Shown here: in pieces, positions 15,180 to 21,993 of the stretch | Position numbering within the stretch: the stretch's first letter is position 1 | Layout of the letters: every line of letters begins with the position of its first letter | NCBI GenBank assembly: GCA_038199755.1 | Contig: JBBPYR010000081.1 | Location: 1 to 21,993, forward strand | Direction: 5' to 3' | DNA length: 21,993 nucleotides | Source: JBBPYR01 sp038199755 | GTDB taxonomy: Bacteria; Chloroflexota; Ktedonobacteria; Ktedonobacterales; Ktedonobacteraceae | Program-made: the position numbers and the translations under genes | The notes under the pieces: generated by a model | Told to the model about the DNA's origin: nothing | The model's database searches: none | Seen by the model: only the letters and a program-made list of their open reading frames with translations

Positions 15180-16178
15180 ATGATGGGTGAGAAGCCCACC
15201 GCCACGCTTACGTTGGCAGATGTACAGCCCATTGCAGCTGCGATTCGCGCCAATGTCGCACGCGTAATGATTGGGAAGTCAGATGTTATTGATCTCTTGC
15301 TGGTTGCCCTCTTGAGTGATGGGCACGTGCTGATCGAAGATGTCCCTGGCATGGGCAAAACGATCATGGCAAAGGCCCTGGCTCGCTCGCTCGCTGCAAC
15401 ATTTCAGCGTGTGCAGGGAACACCAGATCTGTTACCCACGGATATTACGGGTGTGAGTTACTTTGACCAGCGCAAGAATGATTTTGTCTTTCGTAAGGGA
15501 CCGCTATTCGCACAGATTTTGCTGGTGGATGAGATCAACCGCGCTACGCCACGGACACAATCGGCCTTGCTAGAGGCGATGGCTGAGCGGCAGGTGACGA
15601 TTGAACGCGAAAGTATGCTCTTGCCGAAGCCATTTCTGGTACTCGCGACCCAAAATCCGGTTGAACAGGAAGGCACCTTTCCTCTGCCAGAGGCCCAACT
15701 GGATCGCTTTTTGATGCGTATACAGGTCGGCTATCCAACGGAAGACGAGGAAGAAGCCATTCTCCATCGCTTTAAGCATGAGGAGCCACTTGATAGTTTA
15801 CAGCCCGTGGTGGAGATTGAGCAGATTATCGCCTTGCAACAACTCGTTCGCCATGTGCAATGGCAGCCAGAGGTGGAGCACTATCTGCTGGCGATTGTGC
15901 GTGCAACCCGCCACCATGCCGCGGTGCAACTGGGCGTCAGTCCACGTGGGACACTTGCGCTCTACCGTGCCTGTGAGGTCTACGCCGCCATGCAGGGGCG
16001 CGATTACGTTACGCCCGATGACGTAAAGCGGCTGGCTCCAAACACCTTAGCGCATCGCTTGCTCACCACAGCCCGCACGCGCATTCGTGGGCAGCGCACA
16101 CTGGAAGTCATGCAGGAGATTATACAAGCCACGCCTGTACCCGTTGAGAAGATTGCGCAACCGCCCGCGAAAAGATAG
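15180..16178 (+). CDS. MoxR-family AAA+ ATPase
   Basis: This 332-residue protein is a complete AAA_3/MoxR ATPase: Walker A PGMGKT at 56-61, Walker B LLVDEIN at 114-120, RATPRTQSALLEAMAE at 121-136, sensor 1 in LATQNP (155-160) and LPEAQLDRF near 169-177. The lid domain follows to the end. MoxR proteins act as chaperones that mature or insert metal ions into partner proteins, commonly partners with von Willebrand A or DUF58 domains encoded next door, as here. ATG 15180 (followed by a second ATG) is chosen over an upstream GTG because GAAGGAG lies 7 bp before it. The DUF58 gene starts 10 bp after its stop. Confidence 0.93.
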   Translation: MMGEKPTATLTLADVQPIAAAIRANVARVMIGKSDVIDLLLVALLSDGHVLIEDVPGMGKTIMAKALARSLAATFQRVQGTPDLLPTDITGVSYFDQRKNDFVFRKGPLFAQILLVDEINRATPRTQSALLEAMAERQVTIERESMLLPKPFLVLATQNPVEQEGTFPLPEAQLDRFLMRIQVGYPTEDEEEAILHRFKHEEPLDSLQPVVEIEQIIALQQLVRHVQWQPEVEHYLLAIVRATRHHAAVQLGVSPRGTLALYRACEVYAAMQGRDYVTPDDVKRLAPNTLAHRLLTTARTRIRGQRTLEVMQEIIQATPVPVEKIAQPPAKR

Positions 16179-16188
16179 GGAGAGATGC

Positions 16189-17601
16189 ATGCAGACCGAT
16201 CATGCCACGCTTGATCTTGACCACGAACTACTAAAATATCATCGCCCGTGGTATCTACTAGCAGGGATATTACTCGCGCTCAGTCTCTTGTTCAGGCAAC
16301 CCCTGCTCTTTCTAATATCCCTCTTTACCTCCGTGATTGCCATTGTACCTGATATCTGGTATCGCCGCTCCTTACGCCACTTATTAGTACGCCAGAGCGT
16401 CAGCCAGCACCGCCTCTTTTTTGGCGAAGAGGTGATGTTATCCATCAGTATCGAAAACCAAAAGTTTTTACCTTTGCCATGGTTGCGCGTTGAGAACGCG
16501 ATCACGCCGCCACTGGTGTTTGGCAAAAAGCGCGTGGTTCGCCTGCAACCGATATTACAAGACATCCATATCAGCACGTGGCTACTCTGGCCCTTTCAAC
16601 GCGTGACGCGCACCTATCGCATCCGTTGCCAAGCACGCGGCTTGCATATTTTCGGCCCCATGCGCCTGAGTTGCAGCGATCCCTTAGGCTGGCTTGAGAT
16701 AGAAATTCGTCTACCTGCTAGCGAGACGCTCCTAGTATATCCACTGATCGCCCCACTAGAAACGCTTGGTTTGCCTTCTGTACACCCCTTTGGAGAATAT
16801 GCGGCGGCACACAATTTTTTGGAAGACCCTTTGCGCGTAGCCGGGGTGCGTGACTACGTTCTGGGTGATGATCCACGGCGTATTCATTGGAAGGCCACGG
16901 CACATGCGGGCAGCCTGCGCAGCAAAATCTACGAGCCGAGCAGCCAACGCCGCTTGCTGATCTTGCTTGACGCCTGGAACTATGCTGAGGAGCTAAAAGA
17001 AATTGACACCGATATCCAGGAATTCACGATTACGGCGGCGGCTTCGCTTACGGTATGGGCTTTAGCAGAGGGCTATATGGTTGGTTTGCTGACAAATTGT
17101 GGCGTTATCACTTCGTCGCAAGATAGTGTAGTATCAGAAGCCTTTGATAGGGCAGCCACGCAAGAGCGAGCGGAGGTCACAACCGCGATCTCGCCTCCCG
17201 GCGTTATCGTACCATTTGCCCTCGATTCACAACAGCAAGAACGACTGCTAGCAGTGCTGGCACGGCTCGTCCCAAGCTCCAATACCACGATGGAACGGCT
17301 AATTGATATAGATGAAAGCATGCTGCTACCGGGTACCACGATTGTGCTGGTCAGTGCGGCCAGTACGTTGACCGCTGGCGTGGTGGAACGCCTGGATGAT
17401 ATACGTAGGCGCGGCACCTCTGTGCATCTCGCCTTGACAGGCATGACAGATATGCAGGAAGGCCAGATAGTGCCGGAAACGTATACTTTACCGGTGTATG
17501 ATCTTGGTGGAAAGGAGACATGGCATGAGATCGTCAGAACTGTCGGCGACACGCAATCTGACACCGTTGGCATCAGTGCTACGCCGCTTCAATTGGATTG
17601 A
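16189..17601 (+). CDS. DUF58 domain membrane protein
   Basis: This 470-residue protein begins with one hydrophobic hairpin (about 20-56) that anchors it in the membrane. A beta-rich domain covers roughly 65-190, and then comes the DUF58 signature FLEDPLRVAGVRDYVLGDDP (210-229), continuing with RRIHWKATAHAG. The end resembles a degraded von Willebrand A fold starting at LLILLDAWNY. A full DxSxS metal site is not apparent. The start at 16189 was chosen because GGGAGAG precedes it and the longer in-frame start would overlap moxR by 92 bp. DUF58 proteins are the classic partners of MoxR ATPases, with suggested roles in envelope or polymer secretion; the biochemical role is not known. Its end overlaps the next gene by 77 bp. 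Confidence 0.88.
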   Translation: MQTDHATLDLDHELLKYHRPWYLLAGILLALSLLFRQPLLFLISLFTSVIAIVPDIWYRRSLRHLLVRQSVSQHRLFFGEEVMLSISIENQKFLPLPWLRVENAITPPLVFGKKRVVRLQPILQDIHISTWLLWPFQRVTRTYRIRCQARGLHIFGPMRLSCSDPLGWLEIEIRLPASETLLVYPLIAPLETLGLPSVHPFGEYAAAHNFLEDPLRVAGVRDYVLGDDPRRIHWKATAHAGSLRSKIYEPSSQRRLLILLDAWNYAEELKEIDTDIQEFTITAAASLTVWALAEGYMVGLLTNCGVITSSQDSVVSEAFDRAATQERAEVTTAISPPGVIVPFALDSQQQERLLAVLARLVPSSNTTMERLIDIDESMLLPGTTIVLVSAASTLTAGVVERLDDIRRRGTSVHLALTGMTDMQEGQIVPETYTLPVYDLGGKETWHEIVRTVGDTQSDTVGISATPLQLD

Positions 17602-19033
17602 ACAGTTCGTCATTCCAGTTGCGCTCGCCATCATGGAGTCGCAACCCGTTGTCATCGGGCTCATACTGCTCTCACAGTTCTTCACGGGCACAACTCGACC
17701 GTGGCCGCTAGAAGCGTATACCGTCACACTGCTCATCGTCGCGCTTCACTGGTGGGCTTTATTGGTAGAACGGTTACGACAGCGCGGCATACCCCATCAA
17801 CGCGTACAACTCTTGCGGATTGTAGGTCTGTTCGTCGCCTGTGTAGTGGTCTTCCTGACACATTTAGCACTACTCACGAATGTGCTCACCGCTATTATTA
17901 TGCTCATGTTAGTAACATGGTTCTGGAAACGGGGCATAGACAAGGCACGCGTTGGGCTGAGCGACGAAAACCTCGTGCCAACCTTTCGCATTGGCTTTCT
18001 GGTACTCCTCTTCCTATTCTTTTTCTTTCTTATCAACCTTGCGGCGAATTCTTACTATTCACCTGACTATACTGGCGTCTTTGTAGCTTTGGGAAACGCG
18101 TTCTCGCTCTTCTTTTTCAGTGGTCTGCTCGCGCTTTCTTTTACGCGCATTGCACTCATCAGGCGTGACAACGCACGATCTTCGTCCGGTAGCATTTTCG
18201 ATCCCACACGGGCGTGGCTGGTTGTACTGACACTTGTATGGATAATCCTACTCGCGGTTGTGACTGGGCTAGACACATTCTCATTTCAATCTATCGCTGA
18301 CTTCTTTCAGCCGCTATGGCTGTTGCTCGGCATCCTCTCACTCTTCCTGCTACAAGTCATTTATTTCTTATTAGCACCGTTCGCTGCATTCTTTAGAAGC
18401 ATTTTTGTTGTCCCACTTACGCATACCGTACAGGTACCTTCACATTCCACGAAACAACAGCCAATAGCACCACCAGTGATTCCGCCAGAAGCTATTCTGA
18501 TTGGGCGCATTGTTTTGCTGATTATACTGCTGGTGCTCTTCATACAGGTAATACGCTTGATCCTGCGACGCTGGCAAGCACATCAGCACAGCGATGATAG
18601 CGAGAAAGAGATACGCGAGACATTGCCTGTGCGCTCTTTGTTGCAGGCACGTCGGCACGAGCAACGACGGACACAACAAGAACACCAACCTGAACTTGAA
18701 CTGTTGCCACCCAACTCAGCGCGGGCGCGTTATCGTGAACTACTACAGGAATTAGCCTGGAATAAGGAAACGTTGCAACGGCATGCCAACGAGACACCAA
18801 CTGAATATCAAGCACGGCTCCTCACGCAACTCCCTACACAGCAGCCATCTGCCCGTGCAATAGAAGCGGAGCAGGCAGAACAACACGATGACGCGGCTAC
18901 GCTTGCAAGTTTGACCAGCGATTATACGCGAGAACGCTATGGTGGGAAGTCAAGCGAACACAAAAACAGAGCGTACACAGCAGATTGGCTAGCTCATTTG
19001 ATAAAAAGGTTGGTTGGTACGTCTACTAGGTAA
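17525..19033 (+). CDS. Multi-spanning membrane protein with C-terminal DUF4129
   Basis: This 502-residue protein has about eight to ten predicted membrane helices between residues 25 and 347. A long cytoplasmic tail (350-502) contains the DUF4129 pattern ARYRELLQELAWNKETLQRH, TPTEYQARL, and LTSDYTRERYGG near 462-474. DUF4129 normally ends the transglutaminase-like membrane proteins (TgpA type) of MoxR/DUF58 clusters. Here the membrane region and tail are present, but I see no transglutaminase Cys-His-Asp domain between them, so this is a shortened version. The start at 17525, inside the DUF58 gene, is preceded by AAAGGAGA; the DUF58 frame continues 77 bp into it, indicating coupled translation. 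The tail before DUF4129 is rich in Gln, Glu and Arg. Last gene of the operon. Confidence 0.8.
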   Translation: MRSSELSATRNLTPLASVLRRFNWIEQFVIPVALAIMESQPVVIGLILLSQFFTGTTRPWPLEAYTVTLLIVALHWWALLVERLRQRGIPHQRVQLLRIVGLFVACVVVFLTHLALLTNVLTAIIMLMLVTWFWKRGIDKARVGLSDENLVPTFRIGFLVLLFLFFFFLINLAANSYYSPDYTGVFVALGNAFSLFFFSGLLALSFTRIALIRRDNARSSSGSIFDPTRAWLVVLTLVWIILLAVVTGLDTFSFQSIADFFQPLWLLLGILSLFLLQVIYFLLAPFAAFFRSIFVVPLTHTVQVPSHSTKQQPIAPPVIPPEAILIGRIVLLIILLVLFIQVIRLILRRWQAHQHSDDSEKEIRETLPVRSLLQARRHEQRRTQQEHQPELELLPPNSARARYRELLQELAWNKETLQRHANETPTEYQARLLTQLPTQQPSARAIEAEQAEQHDDAATLASLTSDYTRERYGGKSSEHKNRAYTADWLAHLIKRLVGTSTR

Positions 19034-19048
19034 GAGCAATTCAGCAAA

Positions 19049-19114
19049 CCTCCCTTAGCAGAGGATTAGAAGTTTTTTTAACCCTTGTATAGAGAGCATA
19101 AAGTAGATTATGAT
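19049..19114 (+). promoter_or_regulatory. End of moxR operon and promoter for the TPR-nudC pair
   Basis: A short CCTC/GAGG stem (19049-19064) followed by a run of seven T at 19073-19079 may be a weak terminator. Just beyond it, TTGTAT (19085-19090), an 18-bp spacer and TATGAT (19109-19114) form a reasonable promoter, giving a leader of about 80 bases before the TPR gene. Confidence 0.4.
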
Positions 19115-19202
19115 AGAAACAATCTCATGCTTCTCGCCCTCGTACCATTTGCAGAGGCGACGTAGTAGATTAACGGCACAACTACATTCTGGGTGAGCAC
19201 CT

Positions 19203-21047
19203 ATGACACATAATACCCCTTATGATCACAATAGAGCATCAACCACTCGACACAACACTGAGCCACTGCTACATTTCGTTGTCGAGCGATTATCATTCGA
19301 TGAAACACTCCACGATGTTGTGTCCGATCCGCAAACAAGCCCCGATGGGCTTGACGCACAAGAGTTAAGCGAACCACAGACCTATCCTGACGGCCTTGAT
19401 TTGGAAGAAGAGGAAGAGGAAGAGGGAGGAGGCGAACCGCAAAGCAGGCCTGATAAATTGAATGATAGCGATGTAAGCGACGATCACCGTTTAGCCGTGC
19501 TACTACGCGAACATGAACAGTATGAGGCGGCCTTGAGCGTTTTTGAGCAGGCACTGCAAGAGGATACCAAAAACGCGCAACTCTACAACAGTCAAGGCGT
19601 TACCTACTATCAGATGCAGCACTATCAAGAGGCGTTGCAAGCCTTTGAACGGGCCATTACGCTCTATCCCGATAACGCCCTTTTCCACAGCAATCGCGGC
19701 TATGCGTTACTAAAAGATGGTCAGCCCGCAGCTGCAATAGAGGCCTTTGAACAGGCTATCAGTTGTGACGAAAACTGCTCCACCGCGTATTACGGCAAAG
19801 GCTTGGCCTATGAGCAAGCACAAAGTGCTGAAGAGGCTCTGCTAGCATTTGAACTGGCCCTGCACTATAATCCGCGCTCAATGGCGTCCTGGTATCATAA
19901 AGGTCTCGTACTGGCGGAGTTGGAACGCTATGAAGAGTGCTTAATTCTCTACGATCATGTGCTGGCCCTTGAACCTAATAACGTCATGTTCATCTACCAG
20001 TTGGCGTGTGTGCTGACGCAGCTGGAACAGTATGACGCGGCCTTGCTCGCCCTTGAGCAGATCATCGCGGCTGCTCCCACGTTCGCACCCGCATATAAAG
20101 ACAAGGGAGAGATTTTGCTGCGCCAGCAAGCGTACGATGAGGCATGTAACGCCTTCACTCAGGCCACCACGCTCGATCCCCATGCAGCCTCGGCCTATAA
20201 TGGCAAGGGAAATGCGTTCTATCAACTCAAGCTCTACGATCAAGCGATGCGGGCCTATGAACAAGCCATTCGCCTTGCACCAGATGAGGCCATCTTCCAC
20301 TATAATCGCGGCAATCTGCTGATACGATTCGGTGAGTTCAAGAAGGCACTGGATGCCTTTGAACGCGCGGTCCAACTCGACCCCGATGATGCCCTGGCCT
20401 GGAACAATCTGGGGAATATGCTCTATCAACAACAACGCCCCCATAGAGCGTTGGCTGCCTATGAGCAAGCAATTCAACTTGACCCACAGCATCCCATATT
20501 TTATGATAATCGTGCGCGCACCTTGCTCTTCCTAGATCAATATACGGAAGCGTTAGCAGACTTTGAGCAGGCAGCTCAACTGTTGCCGAATGATGGCTCA
20601 ATTCAAGCGGGCAGAGGGAATGCACTCGTTCAGTTGAAACGCTACGAGGAAGCATTACAAGCCTATGAGGAAGCCATCCGTTGTGATCCTGCCACGAGTA
20701 AGTGGTATATTTACAAAGGGAATATGCTGACACAGCTTGAACGCCCTATCGACGCATTCTCGGCATACACCCAAGCCATCCAGCTTGACCCTGCTACCGC
20801 CGCGACCTATGTACGCGTAGGCAAGCTACTCGCCCAATTTGAATATTTTGAAGAGGCATTGAGCACCTATGAGCAGGCATTACAGCTTGATCCAGACGAC
20901 CAGGAAGCACTCAGACTGCGTGAAGACACGGTAGCTCTACTCAAGCAGAAGCAGCCTGAAAAGCGTTCGCGCCAACTCACACAAGCAAAACAGAAGAAGC
21001 TGACCACTATTCGCAATAGACCGCCAGCACTCGATCTGCACGTCTAA
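19203..21047 (+). CDS. Tetratricopeptide-repeat protein with 14 uninterrupted repeats
   Basis: This 614-residue protein has three parts. Residues 1-92 form an acidic, low-complexity N-terminus with three loose copies of a (D/E)PQ-x-x-PD motif (near 42, 57 and 77) and a run of seven glutamates. Residues 93-568 are 14 consecutive TPR units, each exactly 34 residues with no insertion, showing the usual pattern (small residue at 8, YxEAL, FEQAI, LDP). Residues 569-614 are a basic tail rich in Lys, Arg and Gln. No signal peptide or membrane segment is seen, so it is probably a cytoplasmic scaffold. The ribosome-binding site (GGGTGAG) is modest. The nudC gene follows after 17 bp. The binding partner is unknown; the near-identical repeats should form one continuous right-handed superhelix. 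Confidence 0.9.
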   Translation: MTHNTPYDHNRASTTRHNTEPLLHFVVERLSFDETLHDVVSDPQTSPDGLDAQELSEPQTYPDGLDLEEEEEEEGGGEPQSRPDKLNDSDVSDDHRLAVLLREHEQYEAALSVFEQALQEDTKNAQLYNSQGVTYYQMQHYQEALQAFERAITLYPDNALFHSNRGYALLKDGQPAAAIEAFEQAISCDENCSTAYYGKGLAYEQAQSAEEALLAFELALHYNPRSMASWYHKGLVLAELERYEECLILYDHVLALEPNNVMFIYQLACVLTQLEQYDAALLALEQIIAAAPTFAPAYKDKGEILLRQQAYDEACNAFTQATTLDPHAASAYNGKGNAFYQLKLYDQAMRAYEQAIRLAPDEAIFHYNRGNLLIRFGEFKKALDAFERAVQLDPDDALAWNNLGNMLYQQQRPHRALAAYEQAIQLDPQHPIFYDNRARTLLFLDQYTEALADFEQAAQLLPNDGSIQAGRGNALVQLKRYEEALQAYEEAIRCDPATSKWYIYKGNMLTQLERPIDAFSAYTQAIQLDPATAATYVRVGKLLAQFEYFEEALSTYEQALQLDPDDQEALRLREDTVALLKQKQPEKRSRQLTQAKQKKLTTIRNRPPALDLHV

Positions 21048-21064
21048 AAAGGATATTTTACTTC

Positions 21065-21892
21065 ATGCCTTTATCTTTCATACGCGCATATCCACCTGCG
21101 CGTCCAAGCAGCAGCCCCGCCTATTGGTTTCCCTTTCGTGCTGGGAATGTGCTGGTGCAAGACACGGGACAACAGATCGCCCTGATCGAGGGCGATGACG
21201 CGATAGCATCCCTCTTGCAAGCACATGAGGTCTATTATCTAGGCACGCTCAATGGCACACCGTGTATGACGTGCGAGGTGGACGCCGAACGGGAATTGCC
21301 CGCAGATTGGCAGGCGTATTCGCTGCGCGGCCTCTTTGGGAAGCTTGCTGCCGAAATGCTTAACCTGGTGGGCTATGCCTCGCAAATATTGTACTGGCAG
21401 CAGACAAGCCGCTATTGTCCCGTCAGTGGGCACCTGACGGAGCCAGAAATAGGCACGTGGGGGCGACATTGCCCTCATTGTGGTCACGTGAGCTATCCAC
21501 ACGTCACGCCTGCGATCCTCGTGCTCGTCTATGACGGTGAGCGTGTGCTGCTCACCCACAAGCCGGGATGGGACAAACGCTATAGCTGTATCGCGGGCTT
21601 CACCGAGCCGGGCGAAACGCTAGAGGAGTGCGCCCAGCGCGAGATTTATGAAGAGGTTGGCCTTGAGGTGACGGATGTCGAGTACATCGGCAGCCAATCA
21701 TGGCCCTTTCCCCATCAGTTGATGGTTGGCTTCGTCGCCCGCTATGTCAGCGGTGAGATACGTATTGAGGAGCAGGAATTGGACGACGCTAAATGGTTCC
21801 CCATTGATGAACTGCCACAATTGCCGCCACCACAAAGCTTGGCCCATACCATTATTATGACCTGGGCCGAACGCCAAAAGCATAGAGGGTAA
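21065..21892 (+). CDS. nudC: NADH pyrophosphatase / RNA deNADding Nudix hydrolase
   Basis: This 275-residue protein has the NudC layout: an N-terminal domain, a zinc-ribbon region (118-139), and a Nudix domain. The Nudix box GFTEPGETLEECAQREIYEEVGL (168-190) follows the consensus exactly. SQSWPFPHQLM, about 20 residues on, matches the SQPWPFPxS motif that marks NAD(H) specificity. The enzyme splits NADH into NMNH and AMP, and removes NAD caps from RNA in studied bacteria. The zinc ribbon is unusual: the second cysteine of the first pair is Ser121 (CPVSGH), leaving Cys118, Cys136 and Cys139, so His123 or another residue may complete the site. AAAAGGA lies about 12 bp before the ATG. It appears co-transcribed with the TPR gene. 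Its last 41 bases form part of the terminal palindrome. Confidence 0.93.
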   Translation: MPLSFIRAYPPARPSSSPAYWFPFRAGNVLVQDTGQQIALIEGDDAIASLLQAHEVYYLGTLNGTPCMTCEVDAERELPADWQAYSLRGLFGKLAAEMLNLVGYASQILYWQQTSRYCPVSGHLTEPEIGTWGRHCPHCGHVSYPHVTPAILVLVYDGERVLLTHKPGWDKRYSCIAGFTEPGETLEECAQREIYEEVGLEVTDVEYIGSQSWPFPHQLMVGFVARYVSGEIRIEEQELDDAKWFPIDELPQLPPPQSLAHTIIMTWAERQKHRG

Positions 21893-21993
21893 AGTAGCAA
21901 GCACATGCACGAGAGAACAACGCGTTGTTCTCTCGTGCATGTGCTTGCTACTTTACCCTCTATGCTTTTGGCGTTCGGCCCAGGTCATAATAA
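21852..21993. repeat. 142-bp perfect palindrome ending exactly at the window edge
   Basis: The 71 bases 21852-21922 and the 71 bases 21923-21993 are exact reverse complements with no central spacer. The left arm contains the last 41 bases of nudC (stop TAA at 21890-21892) and 30 bases of downstream sequence; the right arm repeats both inverted. The 30-bp non-coding part could be a genuine long-stem terminator. The inverted coding part is either a true inverted duplication or an assembly fold-back. Confidence 0.9.

Noticed and set aside
19941..20492. 183-codon antisense frame inside the TPR gene
   Set aside because: It repeats with the 102-bp period of the TPR units, as expected for a mirror of repetitive coding sequence.
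19203..21047. 102-bp periodic repeats considered as a CRISPR or minisatellite array
   Set aside because: The period equals 34 codons in one open frame and the units differ at DNA level while keeping the TPR consensus; it is a coding repeat.
1..21993. tRNA, rRNA, CRISPR array, defence system or secondary-metabolite cluster
   Set aside because: Reading both strands showed no cloverleaf, rRNA-like stretch, regularly spaced direct repeats with spacers, or genes of a known defence or biosynthesis type apart from the broken dinD module and the partial IS607.

Overview
The window looks like part of a chromosome of a Gram-positive-like soil bacterium. Base composition is moderate in the coding core and visibly lower in the first 1.6 kb. 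The gene content fits Chloroflexota, perhaps the Ktedonobacteria, but that assignment is an inference from gene style: a lipoprotein with a Gly/Ser/Thr-rich linker, LiaS/NarL-type signalling paired with a MacB-like exporter, CydDC, a MoxR/DUF58/DUF4129 cluster and long TPR proteins. No rRNA, tRNA or CRISPR array was seen. The left edge cuts an IS607-type transposase gene and the right edge is a perfect fold-back palindrome, so the window may be one whole contig that broke at a repeat on each side.

Layout. 1-1640 is a poor, AT-richer accessory strip. On the minus strand it holds the first 19 codons of an IS607-family TnpA with a very good promoter, a dinD-like gene cut off by that element, and a small helix-turn-helix gene coupled to dinD. 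It also holds a palindromic element, a strong orphan promoter, several hairpins and a 9-bp tandem repeat in front of the next gene. 1640-3247 encodes an ABC-F ribosome-associated ATPase, closed by a perfect 29-bp-stem hairpin. 3471-6099 is a complete polar amino-acid ABC importer (lipoprotein, permease, ATPase) with a hairpin between the first two genes and a terminator at its end.

6155-11462 is a divergent signalling and export locus. A MacB-like ATPase and an 812-residue FtsX-type permease (minus strand) face a LiaS/DesK-type histidine kinase and a NarL-type response regulator (plus strand). A 6-6-6 palindrome sits at about -42 of the kinase promoter and is a candidate regulator site. 11468-15018 (minus) is cydD-cydC, the heterodimeric thiol/heme-linked exporter, without cydAB nearby. 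15180-19033 (plus) is a moxR - DUF58 - DUF4129 operon. 19203-21892 is a 14-repeat TPR protein followed by nudC (NADH pyrophosphatase / RNA deNADding enzyme).

How the genes work together: the importer triplet, the exporter plus two-component pair, CydDC and the MoxR cluster each form a self-contained, tightly spaced operon with 4-77 bp overlaps or short gaps. Most starts were moved downstream of the longest possible start because a clear Shine-Dalgarno sequence sits immediately before an internal ATG. The most unusual things are the IS607 disruption of dinD, the structured region before the ABC-F gene, the palindrome centred at -42, and the 142-bp perfect palindrome at the right end, which contains an inverted copy of the end of nudC and may be an assembly artefact.
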